The notes: generated by a model not told the origin, from the letters alone. 64,000 nucleotides of DNA from an uncultured Treponema sp. (GCF_934725225.1 NZ_CAKVAM010000001.1:62001-126000), one strand, 5' to 3'; shown: positions 16,774 through 27,386, numbered from the stretch's first letter. Program-made: numbers and translations.

Positions 16774-17148
16774 TTATGCCTTTGGTTTTTTAGCGCCGTA
16801 TTTTGAACGGGCTCTTTTGCGTCCATCAACGCCAAGAGTATCTTTTGTACCGCGGATAATATGGTAGCGTACACCAGGAAGATCCTTTACACGTCCACCG
16901 CGAACAAGTACAACTGAGTGTTCCTGCAAGTTATGTCCAATTCCTGGAATATATGCAGTAACTTCGATTCCATTGCTCAAGCGAACACGGGCAATCTTAC
17001 GAAGAGCCGAGTTCGGTTTCTTTGGAGTCATTGTCATAACACGTGTGCAAACACCGCGTTTCTGCGGACAAGACTGAAGTGCGGGGGCCTTAGTTCTTTT
17101 TGCAGAAGACTGACGTCCTTTACGAATTAATTGGTTTATTGTAGGCAT
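16774..17148 (-). CDS. rpsL: 30S ribosomal protein S12
   Basis: 124 residues with TPKKPNSALRKIARVRLSNG and RVKDLPGVRYHIIRG. The lysines equivalent to E. coli K42 and K87, where streptomycin resistance arises, are wild type. It follows rpoC by about 150 nt. Confidence 0.98.
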   Translation of the reverse strand: MPTINQLIRKGRQSSAKRTKAPALQSCPQKRGVCTRVMTMTPKKPNSALRKIARVRLSNGIEVTAYIPGIGHNLQEHSVVLVRGGRVKDLPGVRYHIIRGTKDTLGVDGRKRARSKYGAKKPKA

Positions 17149-17296
17149 CGCCTATTCTCCTATATTATTGCCGAGCAGCACCTCGGACAGAATAACAAAA
17201 TAAGTATCTAATTTTACAGAATTCAAACTATTTTCGTCAAGGGAATTTTGCCAAAGCCGCTAGAAAAAGTTGAATTTTCCTAGCGACAGGCAATTT

Positions 17297-20200
17297 TTAA
17301 TCCTCGTCCGAAGCAGAATCCATTGCTGGAACAACCGCGGCTTCTTCAGCTTCCTTCATTTCAAGCATACGCTGCTCAAGGATTTCCTTCATCTTGGCAT
17401 CCAAGTCGGCGCTTGAATTGTCCGAAAGCTTTACATTGTTGTACTGGCGGATTCCTGTACCGGCAGGAATTCTGTGTCCAATAATAATGTTTTCCTTAAG
17501 ACCGTGAAGATTGTCTACAGAACCTGCAATCGCAGCGTTTGTAAGAACACGAGTTGTTTCCTGGAATGAACAAGCCGAAATGAATGAGTCAGCGGCAAGA
17601 GCAGCTTTTGTAATTCCCTGGAACATTGGGCAAGCAACAGCTGGCTGTCCGCCTTCCGCAACAACTCTGTCGTTTTCTTCGCGGAATGTGTACTTGTCAA
17701 CCTGCTGACCGTAGATAAATCTTGTGTCTCCAACTTTGATGATTTCGACTTTCTTAAGCATCTGGCGGATAATAGTTCCGATATGCTTATCATTAATATC
17801 TACGCCCTGAGCGCGGTAAACAGACTGAATTTCATCCATAAGGAAGTTCTGAAGGCGGTCTTCACCAAGAACAGAAAGAACATCGTGCGCGTCTACTGCT
17901 CCATCGCAAAGTTTTTCTCCGGCTTCAACTTTATCGCCATCGCGGACAAGAAGACGCTTAACCATAGGAACAAGGTGGCTGTGTTCTTTTCCGTATTCAT
18001 CAACAACGATAACTGTTCTTTTTCCTTTTACAATCTTGTCGAATTTTACAGTTCCAGTAATCTTTGCTATTACAGCAGGATTCTTTGGCTTGCGCGCTTC
18101 GAAAAGCTCAGAAACACGAGGAAGACCAAGAGTAATATCGTTTGCCTTTGCAGCGTCTTTTGCCATTTTTGCAAGAGTTGTTCCGGCTTCAACCTTTCCC
18201 TTGTCCTTGATGTCGTTGCTCAAAATAGCGCCAACCGGCATGTGGTAGCTTCCAAGCTCGTTTCCGTCTTCGTCCGTAATAATAATACGAGGCTGTTTTA
18301 CATCAAGGTGAAGATCAGAAATACGGCGTTCAACAGCTCCAGTCTGAATATCAGTCTTTGTTTCAAGAGTTACGCCGTCAATAATGTCTTCATAATGAAT
18401 GTAGCCTGAAACTTCTGCAATAATCGGCTCGCTATAAGGATCGAATTCACCTACAGGCTCGCCGGCTTTTGCAATGCAAGAAGCTTCTGTGTATTTTGAA
18501 TATACAGTCGAACCGTTGGAAATTTCAACTTTCTGGTCATTGCTTGTAAGGTAAATCACATTGTCTTTTATGATAATGCGACCACCGTCAGAAGCAAGAA
18601 CTTCCTGTCCTTTGTGTTTCAGAATCGGATTATCCTTGCGGACATAAGCTCCGTCTTCAACAAGAACTTCATCAGAAGAATCAAAAGCATAAGACTTGAA
18701 GAGCTTTGTAACAATCATTGAGCCACGGCGTGTAAAGAGCCAGTCGCCATTTTTTGCAACAACGTGAGTTCCCTCAAGGCTCTTGATGTAAACATCGTAT
18801 TTCATTGCAATATGGTTGTCTTTCTGTCCACCTTCCGCAGCACCACCAGTATGGAATGTACGAAGTGTAAGCTGTGTACCCGGCTGACCGATTGACTGGG
18901 CCGCAATAGTTCCAACCGCTTCACCGATTTCAACAATCTTGTTGCGGGCAAGGTCTTTTCCGTAGCATTTTACGCAGATTCCGTGTTTGCTTTCGCAAGT
19001 AAGAACTGTGCGAAGCTTAACTTTTTCAACGCCAGCCTTGTCGATTTTTTCAGCAAGACTTTCATCTATATATTGGTTTACATCGCAAAGAAGTTCGCCG
19101 GAAACAGGGTCGATTACACGTTCAATTGTATAATGTCCTGCAATGCGCTTTGCCAAAGGAACAGTAATAGTGTCTCCGTCCTTGATTGCAGCGTAGTCAA
19201 TTCCGTTGATTGTTCCGCAGTCTTCTTCATTTACAACAACATCCTGAGCAACATCTACAAGACGGCGTGTCATGTAACCGGCATCGGCAGTCTTCAAAGC
19301 TGTGTCAGACAAACCTTTGCGCGCACCGTTTGTTGAAATAAAGAATTCAATAACTGAAAGTCCTTCCTTGAAGTTCGCGCGGATTGGAAGTTCAATGATG
19401 TCTCCGTTAGGCTTCTGCATAAGTCCACGCATTGCCGCAAGCTGGGAAATCTGTTTCTTTGAACCACGGGCACCAGATGTAGCCATCATATAGATAGTGT
19501 TAAATCCGTCCTTGTGTTTTGCAAGGTTGTCCATCATGAGGTTTGTAAGCTTTTCGTTTGTGTTTTCCCAAACTGTAACAGACTTGTTGTAGCGTTCATC
19601 AGCTGTAATAGCACCGCTGTTCCACTGACCAACGATTTTTTCAACTTCTTTGTTTGCTTCTGCAACCATAGCTTCTTTTTCTTCTGGAACAAGAATATCG
19701 TCCATTGAAAGAGTTGCGCCGTAGAATGTAGCGTTTTTGTATCCGCAGGCTTTGATTGCGTCAAGCATCTGGATTGTAAGCCAGCCGCGGTCAATTGCAT
19801 AAAGGCTTGGAAGGATTTTTCTGAGCTTGTATTCTTCAAGCGGAGTTTCTCTATTGTAGATTTTGTCAATCTGTTTTCTGAGGGAAGCATCTTCAATGAC
19901 TTTGTCCAATGTTTCCGCATCAAAAGTTTCAAACTGATATTTTTCTTCAATGAGATTCTTTATGCGCTTGTCGCTTGTCTGCTCGTTGTGGTAAACGCTT
20001 TCAATCATCTTCTTGAGCTTTTTGTCGCCAAGCTGCTCGTTGTAGAAGTCAACTTCGTCCGGCATTGACTCATTGAAAGCCATTCGTCCGGCAGATGTAA
20101 GAATATACTTGCTGTCAGGCTCTTTGTCGCTGTTTACGCACTTGTTGAGAATATTCTTGTGAACCTTGATTTCCGCCTGCCATTCAATCGCTCCGCTAGA

Positions 20201-21781
20201 AGCCGCAAGACGAACTTCATCCGCGCTAGAGAAGAATTTTCCTGTGCCTTTTGCATTCGGCTTTATAGAAGTCATGTAGTAAATTCCCAAAACCATGTCC
20301 TGAGAAGGAGCTACAATCGTATTTCCGTTTGCCGGGTCAAGAAGGTTGCGTGCAGAAAGCATAAGTGTCCAGCATTCCATCTGCGCAGCCTGAGTAAGAG
20401 GCACGTGAATCGCCATCTGGTCGCCGTCGAAGTCAGCGTTAAACGCTTTACAAGCCAAAGGATGAAGCTTCAATGCTTTTCCCGGAACAAGAACCGGCTC
20501 AAATGCCTGAATTCCCAAGCGGTGCAAAGTAGGAGCGCGGTTAAGCATTACAGGATGCTCGCGGACAACTTCATCAAGAATTGCAAAAACTTCTGTAGAT
20601 TCGCTTTCTACAAGTGAACGGGCTTTTTTAATATTGAAGACAACGCCCTTGTCAACAAGTTTCTTCATTATAAATGGCTTGAAAAGTTCCAACGCCATTT
20701 TTTCAGGAAGACCGCACTGCCAAAGCTTAAGCTCAGGTCCAACAACAATTACAGAACGTCCAGAATAGTCAACGCGTTTTCCAAGCAAATTCTGGCGGAA
20801 ACGTCCCTGCTTTCCCTTCAACATATCGCTGATTGATTTAAGCGGACGGTTTGCAGCGCCTTTTAGAACACGCTGTTTGCGCTTAGAGTTGTCAAACAAT
20901 GAGTCAACTGCTTCCTGAAGCATGCGTTTTTCGTTGCGGATAATAATGTCCGGCGCAGACAAAGACTGAAGCTTCTTTAAACGGTTGTTGCGGTTGATTA
21001 CACGGCGGTAAAGGTCGTTCAAGTCGGAAGTTGCAAAGCGTCCTCCGTCAAGCTGAACCATAGGGCGCAAATCCGGCGGAATAACCGGAATAACATCCAA
21101 AATCATCCAAGAAGCCTTGTTTTCTGAAGTGCGGAAATTTTCTACAATTTCAATTCTCTTCAAAAGACGTTTGTCGCTCTTTGGACCTTTTTCAATCATT
21201 TTGGCACGGAGTTCAGCAGCAAGAGCATCAAGATCAAGGTTTTCAAGCAAAGTCTTGATTGCCTCTGCTCCCATTCCCGCTGTAAATGCTCCGCCATAAC
21301 GTTCCTGCGCTTCAAGATATTCATCTTCTGTCAAAAGCTGATTTTTCTTTAAATCTGTGTCGCCCGGCTCAATTACAATATATTTTTCATAGTAAAGAAT
21401 TGAGCGGAGAGCTGCCACCTGCAAATCAAGCAAAAGTCCCATGCGGCTAGGAACTGAATGATAATACCAAATGTGGCTAACAGGAGCCGCCAAGTCAATG
21501 TGTCCAGTGCGCTCACGGCGGACTTTAAAGTGTGTAACTTCAACTCCACAGCGGTCGCAGACAACGCCTTTATAGCGGATTGACTTGAATTTTCCGCAGT
21601 AGCATTCCCATTCTTTTGTTGTACCAAAGATGCGCTCGCAGAAAAGTCCGTCCCTCTCCGGGCGAAGAGTGCGGTAATTTATAGTTTCCGGCTTTTTTAC
21701 TTCACCGTAAGACCATGAACGGATATTTTCCGGGGAAGCAAGTTTAATTTTAAGGCTTGTGAAATCCTGAATATCACGCAT
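17297..21781 (-). CDS. rpoC: DNA-directed RNA polymerase beta' subunit
   Basis: 1494 residues from MRDIQDFTSLKIKLASPENI; ATG 21781 is seven nt after AAGGAG and overlaps the end of rpoB by 8 nt. The catalytic NADFDGDQMA loop binds magnesium. The N-terminal zinc site reads CYCGK ... CDRCGVEVTHFKVRRERTGH, and a second Cys cluster is CESKHGICVKCYG. An Asp/Glu-rich tail ends the protein. Confidence 0.98.
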   Translation of the reverse strand: MRDIQDFTSLKIKLASPENIRSWSYGEVKKPETINYRTLRPERDGLFCERIFGTTKEWECYCGKFKSIRYKGVVCDRCGVEVTHFKVRRERTGHIDLAAPVSHIWYYHSVPSRMGLLLDLQVAALRSILYYEKYIVIEPGDTDLKKNQLLTEDEYLEAQERYGGAFTAGMGAEAIKTLLENLDLDALAAELRAKMIEKGPKSDKRLLKRIEIVENFRTSENKASWMILDVIPVIPPDLRPMVQLDGGRFATSDLNDLYRRVINRNNRLKKLQSLSAPDIIIRNEKRMLQEAVDSLFDNSKRKQRVLKGAANRPLKSISDMLKGKQGRFRQNLLGKRVDYSGRSVIVVGPELKLWQCGLPEKMALELFKPFIMKKLVDKGVVFNIKKARSLVESESTEVFAILDEVVREHPVMLNRAPTLHRLGIQAFEPVLVPGKALKLHPLACKAFNADFDGDQMAIHVPLTQAAQMECWTLMLSARNLLDPANGNTIVAPSQDMVLGIYYMTSIKPNAKGTGKFFSSADEVRLAASSGAIEWQAEIKVHKNILNKCVNSDKEPDSKYILTSAGRMAFNESMPDEVDFYNEQLGDKKLKKMIESVYHNEQTSDKRIKNLIEEKYQFETFDAETLDKVIEDASLRKQIDKIYNRETPLEEYKLRKILPSLYAIDRGWLTIQMLDAIKACGYKNATFYGATLSMDDILVPEEKEAMVAEANKEVEKIVGQWNSGAITADERYNKSVTVWENTNEKLTNLMMDNLAKHKDGFNTIYMMATSGARGSKKQISQLAAMRGLMQKPNGDIIELPIRANFKEGLSVIEFFISTNGARKGLSDTALKTADAGYMTRRLVDVAQDVVVNEEDCGTINGIDYAAIKDGDTITVPLAKRIAGHYTIERVIDPVSGELLCDVNQYIDESLAEKIDKAGVEKVKLRTVLTCESKHGICVKCYGKDLARNKIVEIGEAVGTIAAQSIGQPGTQLTLRTFHTGGAAEGGQKDNHIAMKYDVYIKSLEGTHVVAKNGDWLFTRRGSMIVTKLFKSYAFDSSDEVLVEDGAYVRKDNPILKHKGQEVLASDGGRIIIKDNVIYLTSNDQKVEISNGSTVYSKYTEASCIAKAGEPVGEFDPYSEPIIAEVSGYIHYEDIIDGVTLETKTDIQTGAVERRISDLHLDVKQPRIIITDEDGNELGSYHMPVGAILSNDIKDKGKVEAGTTLAKMAKDAAKANDITLGLPRVSELFEARKPKNPAVIAKITGTVKFDKIVKGKRTVIVVDEYGKEHSHLVPMVKRLLVRDGDKVEAGEKLCDGAVDAHDVLSVLGEDRLQNFLMDEIQSVYRAQGVDINDKHIGTIIRQMLKKVEIIKVGDTRFIYGQQVDKYTFREENDRVVAEGGQPAVACPMFQGITKAALAADSFISACSFQETTRVLTNAAIAGSVDNLHGLKENIIIGHRIPAGTGIRQYNNVKLSDNSSADLDAKMKEILEQRMLEMKEAEEAAVVPAMDSASDED

Positions 21782-24700
21782 TTTCGTTCTCCTTGTCAAA
21801 ACCAGCGCCTACTTTGTCAATAAGCTCCTGATCACGTTCAGTAAGGGCAATCTGCTTGCCTTTGTCATCATAAATAGTAAAGTCCAACGCAAGTCCGCGA
21901 AGTTCCTGAACCAAAACGTTGAATGATTCCGGCACTCCGATTGGAGCTGTTGGCTCACCCTTGACAATCGACTCGTAAACTTTAGAACGTCCGTTCATGT
22001 CATCAGATTTGATTGTCATCATTTCCTGCAATGTATTTGCAGCACCATAAGCCTCAAGCGCCCAAACTTCCATTTCTCCAAGACGCTGACCACCGAACTG
22101 GGCTTTTCCTCCCAACGGCTGCTGAGTAACAAGAGAATATGGTCCTGTTGAACGCGCGTGCATCTTGTCGTCAACCAAGTGGTGAAGCTTCATAAAGTAT
22201 ATAACACCAACGAAAATTGGGTTCAGGAAAGGCTCGCCTGTAAATCCGTCGTGCACAATCTGCTTGCAGTCCGGCGAAAGTCCAGCCTGAACAAGTTTTT
22301 CCGCAATCTGCTCCTGGCTAGGTGTCTGGAACGCAGGCGAATTATACCATTCATTCAAAACAAGACCGGCTCTTCCAAGCTCAGATTCCATAATCTGTCC
22401 GATGTTCATGCGCGAAGGAACACCAAGAGGATTCAAGCAAACATCGAGCGGAGTTCCGTCCTCAAGGTAAGGCATATCTTCAACAGGAAGAATGCGGGCA
22501 ACAACACCTTTGTTTCCGTGGCGTCCTGCCATCTTATCACCAACAACAAGCTTGCGTTTGTCTGCGATAATAACTTTTACCTGCTCATCTACGCCAGGCT
22601 GAAGCTCATCACCCTCACTTCTCTTAAGACGCTGAATGTCAATTACAACGCCCTGAACTCCATGAGGAAGCTTAAGTGAAGAATCGCGGACTTCTTTTGC
22701 CTTTTCACCGAAAATAGAATTCAAAAGCTTGAATTCCGGTGTGGTTTCTGTTTCGCTCTTTGGAGTAACTTTTCCAACAAGAATATCGCCCGAGCGGACT
22801 TTTGCGCCGATGCGTACAATTCCTTCAGAGTCAAGATTGTCAAGAATTTTTTCTGAAGTGTTTGGAATATCACGTGTAATGCGCTCAGGTCCAAGTTTTG
22901 TCTCACGGATTTCAGTCTGGAACTCGTGGATATGAACAGAAGTATACATATCCTCTTTTACAACGCGCTGGCTGATAAGAACAGCATCCTCGTAGTTGTA
23001 TCCATTCCACGGAACAAATCCAACAAGAATATTGCGTCCCAAAGCAAGCTCACCATTGAAAGTAGCAGGACCGTCTGCAATGACTCCGCCGGCTTCAACG
23101 TGCTCGCCAACCTGAACTGTAGGACGCTGATGGTTTACAGTGTCGCTGTTTGTCTTCTGATATTTGAGCAGTGGATATTCATCAAATACATCGCCTTTGA
23201 CTCCATCTGGCTTGATTTTAATAAGGTCGCTTTCAACCCATTTTACAGTTCCTGCACGGCGGGCTTTTGTAAGAACTCCAGAATCGTAAGCTGTCTTCTG
23301 CTCCATGCCTGTGCCAACATGAGGCGGCTCCGGGAACAAAAGAGGAACAGCCTGACGCTGCATGTTACAACCCATCAACGCGCGGTTAGCATCGTCATGC
23401 TCAAGGAACGGAACAAGAGAAGCTGAAACAGAAATTACCTGACGTGGAGAAACGTCCATGTACTGAATATCTTTTGGAGAACGGCTTGTGTAGTCTCCAC
23501 GGTGGCGGCAAGAAACCAAGTCTGTTGGGAACGAACCATCAGCCTTCATTCCTTCTGTAACCTGACCAACGTAGTATTTATCTTCATCCATTGGATCAAG
23601 ATATTCAACTTCATTTGTTGCCTTTCCGTTTACAACTTTGCGGTAAGGCTCTTCAAGGAAGCCGTATTCATTTACGCGGGTAAAAATCGCAAGGGAAACA
23701 ATAAGACCGATATTCGGACCTTCAGGAGTTTCAATAGGGCACATTCGTCCATAATGAGTATAGTGAACGTCGCGGACTTCAAAGCCTGCCCTGTCGCGTG
23801 AAAGACCGCCCGGTCCCAATGCGTTAAGACGGCGTTTATGAGTAAGCTCTGCAAGCGGATTACACTGATCCATGAACTGTGAAAGCTGGCTTGAACCAAA
23901 GAATTCACGGATAGAAGAAATAATCGGCTTTATAGAAATCAAATCTCCCGGTTTAAGAGTTTCAGTTTCCTTTAAGTTCATGCGGTCCTTTGCAATGCGC
24001 TCCATGCGTGCAAAAGCTGTCTTGAACTGATTTGTAAGAAGCTCGCCAACAGAACGAACACGGCGGCGTCCCAAGTGGTCAATATCATCAAGTGGCTCGT
24101 CGCCAATGTAAACTTCTATAAGATGCTTCATTGTGTTGATGATGTCTTCTTTTGTAAGTGTTACATCTTCAACCGGCTCTTTATAGTCGAATTTTTTATT
24201 AAGCTTGTAGCGTCCAACGCGTCCCAAGTCGTAGCGGCGCACGCTAAAGAACATAGTTGTAAGGTCGCGTTCTGCAGCTTCAACAGTAATCGGCTCGCCC
24301 GGCATCAAGACAGCGTAAACTTTTGAAAGGCATTCTTCCTTTGTAGGCTCGTCCGCAGTAGAAGAACCTTCCTTAGAGAACACAATTTCTTCACGCTCAA
24401 AGCAGTTCACAATCATTTCGCTGTCCAAAGAAGGATTTTTTTCCTCTTTGTCGTCAGGGCGTTTTTTCATGTTGAACTTTATTACATTTATTTCCTTGAT
24501 TCCGTTTGCAACAAGGTCATCAATATCATGCGGATGAAGCTTGTCGCCTGCGCGGAACAATTTCTTTTCTTCGCCAGCTTCCTCATCTTTTATGATTACC
24601 GGTTTTCCAAGAACTCTTCCTGAAAGCTCGTCGCGTTTTTCTGAATCTGAAGGAATTTTTACATCTTCTGTAACATAGAAGCAATTTAGAATTTCTTCAC

Positions 24701-25331
24701 GTGTTGAATATCCAAGCGCACGGAGGAAAATTGTGCCCAAGATTTTCTTCTTGCGGTCGATTTTTGCGTAAATAAGTTCTTTTTTCTGGTCGATTTCAAA
24801 TTCAAGCCAAGAACCGCGGTAAGGAATTATGCGACTAGACAAAACGCCCTTGTCGCGCTGAAAAATAACTCCAGGCGAACGGTGAATCTGGCTTACAACA
24901 ACGCGTTCTGCGCCATTGATAACGAAAGTTCCCCTGTCTGTCATAAGAGGAACATCGCCCATGTAAATATCTTTTTGGAGAATAGCTCCAGTTTCTTTAA
25001 AATTAAGATTGATGCGGGCCTTTAACGGAACTGCATAAGAAACACCTTTTTTCTTGCATTCCTGCTCGGTGAATTTCATTCCGGCATAGTCAAGCTCATA
25101 AAATTCATATTCAAGCGACATATCACCGGCCGGACTTTCAATAGGGAAAGTTGAAGTGAAAACTTCCTGAAGTCCTTGATTTAAAAGCGGCTCGCCTTTT
25201 TCAATTCTGTCTTTTTGGATGAATTCTTCGTAGGAAGAAAGCTGAATGTCGATAAGATTAGGAAGCTCCATGAAATCCTGGATGTCTTTTCCTATGTACT
25301 GGCGAACAATTTTCTTGCTCTTTGCGAACAT
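21774..25331 (-). CDS. rpoB: DNA-directed RNA polymerase beta subunit
   Basis: 1185 residues. ATG 25331 follows GAGG by six nt. The rifamycin pocket reads SSQLSQFMDQCNPLAELTHK then RRLNALGPGG: relative to E. coli, position 531 is Asn instead of Ser and 518 is Cys instead of Asn. Active-site segments such as KMAGRHGNKGVV and EMEVWALEAYGA are intact. A 240-nt spacer with an attenuator-like hairpin separates it from rplL. Confidence 0.98.
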   Translation of the reverse strand: MFAKSKKIVRQYIGKDIQDFMELPNLIDIQLSSYEEFIQKDRIEKGEPLLNQGLQEVFTSTFPIESPAGDMSLEYEFYELDYAGMKFTEQECKKKGVSYAVPLKARINLNFKETGAILQKDIYMGDVPLMTDRGTFVINGAERVVVSQIHRSPGVIFQRDKGVLSSRIIPYRGSWLEFEIDQKKELIYAKIDRKKKILGTIFLRALGYSTREEILNCFYVTEDVKIPSDSEKRDELSGRVLGKPVIIKDEEAGEEKKLFRAGDKLHPHDIDDLVANGIKEINVIKFNMKKRPDDKEEKNPSLDSEMIVNCFEREEIVFSKEGSSTADEPTKEECLSKVYAVLMPGEPITVEAAERDLTTMFFSVRRYDLGRVGRYKLNKKFDYKEPVEDVTLTKEDIINTMKHLIEVYIGDEPLDDIDHLGRRRVRSVGELLTNQFKTAFARMERIAKDRMNLKETETLKPGDLISIKPIISSIREFFGSSQLSQFMDQCNPLAELTHKRRLNALGPGGLSRDRAGFEVRDVHYTHYGRMCPIETPEGPNIGLIVSLAIFTRVNEYGFLEEPYRKVVNGKATNEVEYLDPMDEDKYYVGQVTEGMKADGSFPTDLVSCRHRGDYTSRSPKDIQYMDVSPRQVISVSASLVPFLEHDDANRALMGCNMQRQAVPLLFPEPPHVGTGMEQKTAYDSGVLTKARRAGTVKWVESDLIKIKPDGVKGDVFDEYPLLKYQKTNSDTVNHQRPTVQVGEHVEAGGVIADGPATFNGELALGRNILVGFVPWNGYNYEDAVLISQRVVKEDMYTSVHIHEFQTEIRETKLGPERITRDIPNTSEKILDNLDSEGIVRIGAKVRSGDILVGKVTPKSETETTPEFKLLNSIFGEKAKEVRDSSLKLPHGVQGVVIDIQRLKRSEGDELQPGVDEQVKVIIADKRKLVVGDKMAGRHGNKGVVARILPVEDMPYLEDGTPLDVCLNPLGVPSRMNIGQIMESELGRAGLVLNEWYNSPAFQTPSQEQIAEKLVQAGLSPDCKQIVHDGFTGEPFLNPIFVGVIYFMKLHHLVDDKMHARSTGPYSLVTQQPLGGKAQFGGQRLGEMEVWALEAYGAANTLQEMMTIKSDDMNGRSKVYESIVKGEPTAPIGVPESFNVLVQELRGLALDFTIYDDKGKQIALTERDQELIDKVGAGFDKENENA

Positions 25332-25484
25332 CAAATACCTCTTTAGGGGTTATGAACTGGTACGCCCAGACCGCTACAAGCAAAGACTTTGCTCAGCACG
25401 AGAAAAAGCGCCCTATCGGAAATCTCTGTCCCGGCAGATTTATTTTTATTTTCAAGCCAACCTGCAGGCTCTTTTGACAACAAA

Positions 25485-25518
25485 AGCTTCAGGAAAAGGA
25501 AAACCTTTCCCTGAAGCT
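25485..25518 (-). terminator. attenuator-like hairpin between rplL and rpoB
   Basis: AGCTTCAGG pairs with CCTGAAGCT, extended inwards by GAAAGG/CCTTTT around TTTT, then UUUUGUU. The position is that of the partial terminator that lowers rpoB expression relative to rplL in other bacteria; partial read-through is inferred. Confidence 0.7.
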
Positions 25519-25571
25519 AGAGTTCAAGTTTTATAAATGTCTTGAAGAAAAACAATCAAGCATCTGCCAGA

Positions 25572-25946
25572 TTATTTCTTGCTAACTTTTCCACCAGCAG
25601 CAGTGATGTCAGCGATAAGCTTGTCAGCATCAGCCTTAGATACTCCCTCTTTAACAACCTGTGGAGCACCAGTAACGATTGCCATTGCTTCTTTAAGACC
25701 AAGACCTGTTGCAGCCTTAACAGCCTTAATAACATCCATCTTCTTTGCTGGATCAATAGATTCAAGAGTAACAGTAAATTCTGTCTGCTCTTCTTCAGCT
25801 GCCGCTGCTGGACCTGCTGCTACTGCTACAGGTGCTGCCGCAGAAACACCGAATTTTTCTTCCATTGCTTTTACGAGATCAGCTGCCTGCTGAACTGTCA
25901 TGTTTGCAATTGCTTCAAGAATTTCATCATTTGTAAGAGCTGCCAT
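25572..25946 (-). CDS. rplL: 50S ribosomal protein L7/L12
   Basis: 124 residues from MAALTNDEILEAIANMTVQQ; ATG 25946 is eight nt after GGAG, and the upstream extension of 18 codons is not L7/L12-like. An N-terminal dimer domain, an Ala/Val/Pro hinge (residues 38-55) and the conserved C-terminal domain (KKMDVIKAVKAATGLGLKEA) are in order. The stalk recruits translation factors. Confidence 0.98.
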   Translation of the reverse strand: MAALTNDEILEAIANMTVQQAADLVKAMEEKFGVSAAAPVAVAAGPAAAAEEEQTEFTVTLESIDPAKKMDVIKAVKAATGLGLKEAMAIVTGAPQVVKEGVSKADADKLIADITAAGGKVSKK

Positions 25947-26112
25947 ATTGTCTTCTCCGTAATCAAATATGATTAGTAATTTCCGTGCAGATAAAAACAA
26001 ACTGTTCCTAAACCCTGCATCGGTTTGTCTGCGGACAGTCGACAGCTATGAAGCCTGACCGCAGGGAAAAATTCCGCTCTGGGCATCGCAAAAAGCATTT
26101 GCCCTGCTGAAT

Positions 26113-26709
26113 TTACTCAGCTGCTGGAGCTGGAGCTGCTTCGGCTGCTGGAGCCTCTGCCGCAGGAGCTGCCTCTTCCGCCTTTGGAGCAGCAGAAGCC
26201 GGACCTTCTTTTTCCAGTTTTTCAACATATGCTTGCAATGTTCCAGCAAGTTTTCTTGCAGGTCCATTGATTGCAGACATAAGCATTGCGATGAGCTGTT
26301 TCTTTCCAGGGAGTTTTGCAAACGCCTCGATTTTTGCAGCATCATAAAGCTCGTCTTCTACCCAAGCGCCTTTTACAACGAGGGCTGGAGCTTCTTTCGC
26401 AAAGTCAAACAAAACTTTTGCAGATTCATTAGCCTCTTCCTTAATCATGGCAATAGCCGTTGGTCCAGAAAGATACTGAGCAACTGCATCATTTTTCATT
26501 TCGTCAAAAGCTACACGAGCAAAGTTATTCTTGATAACCTTGAACTGAGAATTCTTTTCACGCAAAGAATGGCGGAGCTTTGAAATCTGCTCAACAGTAA
26601 GTCCTCTGTATTCAACAAAGATAAAATCTTTATATTCACTAAGAACTTTCTTTGCTTCTTCAATAGCCTGTGCTTTGCTAGGCTGAATCTTTTTTGCCAA
26701 AATAGCCAT
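26113..26709 (-). CDS. rplJ: 50S ribosomal protein L10
   Basis: 198 residues, about 25 longer than usual because of an Ala/Pro/Glu-rich acidic tail from about residue 170. The core has FVEYRGLTVEQISKLRHSLR and KVIKNNFARVAF. L10 anchors L7/L12 dimers. Its ATG overlaps the rplA stop. The 166-nt gap to rplL holds a GGGCA ... TGCCC hairpin. Confidence 0.97.
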   Translation of the reverse strand: MAILAKKIQPSKAQAIEEAKKVLSEYKDFIFVEYRGLTVEQISKLRHSLREKNSQFKVIKNNFARVAFDEMKNDAVAQYLSGPTAIAMIKEEANESAKVLFDFAKEAPALVVKGAWVEDELYDAAKIEAFAKLPGKKQLIAMLMSAINGPARKLAGTLQAYVEKLEKEGPASAAPKAEEAAPAAEAPAAEAAPAPAAE

Positions 26710-27386
26710 TATTCTGCCTCCTTAAAGTCAATCCAAACGCCAGGTCCCATTGAAGAGCTGATTGAAACAGAACGTACAAATCCGACTTTTGCATCAGCTG
26801 GCTTTTTGCGCTCAAGTTCTGTGAGGAAAACTTTTACGTTTTCAGCTGTGTCTTTTGAATCCATGGAAACTTTTCCAACAGGAATATGAACAACACCAGT
26901 CTTGTCTGCGCGGAATTCTGTACGTCCTTTTTTAAGTTCAGCGACAGCCTGCGCAATGTTTGGTGTTACAGTTCCTGTCTTAGGGTTAGGCATAAGACCT
27001 TTGCGTCCCAAAACCATACCAAGACGCCCAACGTCTTTCATCATATCTGGAGTAGCAACTGCAACATCAAAATCAAGCCAGCCGCCCTTTACTTTTTCAA
27101 TGTACTCTGTACCTGCATAAGTTGCGCCTGCATCAAGAGCTTCCTTTACACGGTCATCTTTACAGAAAACAAGAACGCGCTTTTCAGCAGTAAACTGGTG
27201 CGGGAATACAAGAGTATCACGTACAGTCTGGTTTTTTTCCAGCTTAAGGGAAACTGAAAGTTCAACTGTCTCGTCGAACTTTACATAGTGAAGATCTTTT
27301 ACAAGCTGGCAAGCTTCTGAAATTCCATAAGCCTTTGCCGGATCATATTTCTTCAATGATTCGCGGTATTTCTTTCCGTGCTTCAT
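26709..27386 (-). CDS. rplA: 50S ribosomal protein L1
   Basis: 225 residues. KHGKKYRESLKKYDPAKAYG, GRLGMVLGRKGLMPNPKTGT and FVRSVSISSSMGPGVWID match L1. L1 forms the mobile stalk that moves E-site tRNA and in many bacteria represses the L11 operon. The ATG shares a base with the rplK stop. Confidence 0.98.
   Translation of the reverse strand: MKHGKKYRESLKKYDPAKAYGISEACQLVKDLHYVKFDETVELSVSLKLEKNQTVRDTLVFPHQFTAEKRVLVFCKDDRVKEALDAGATYAGTEYIEKVKGGWLDFDVAVATPDMMKDVGRLGMVLGRKGLMPNPKTGTVTPNIAQAVAELKKGRTEFRADKTGVVHIPVGKVSMDSKDTAENVKVFLTELERKKPADAKVGFVRSVSISSSMGPGVWIDFKEAE

Noticed and set aside
21774..25334. Start of rpoB at the TTG of 25334
   Set aside because: It directly precedes ATG 25331, which has the better start codon and a correctly spaced GAGG.
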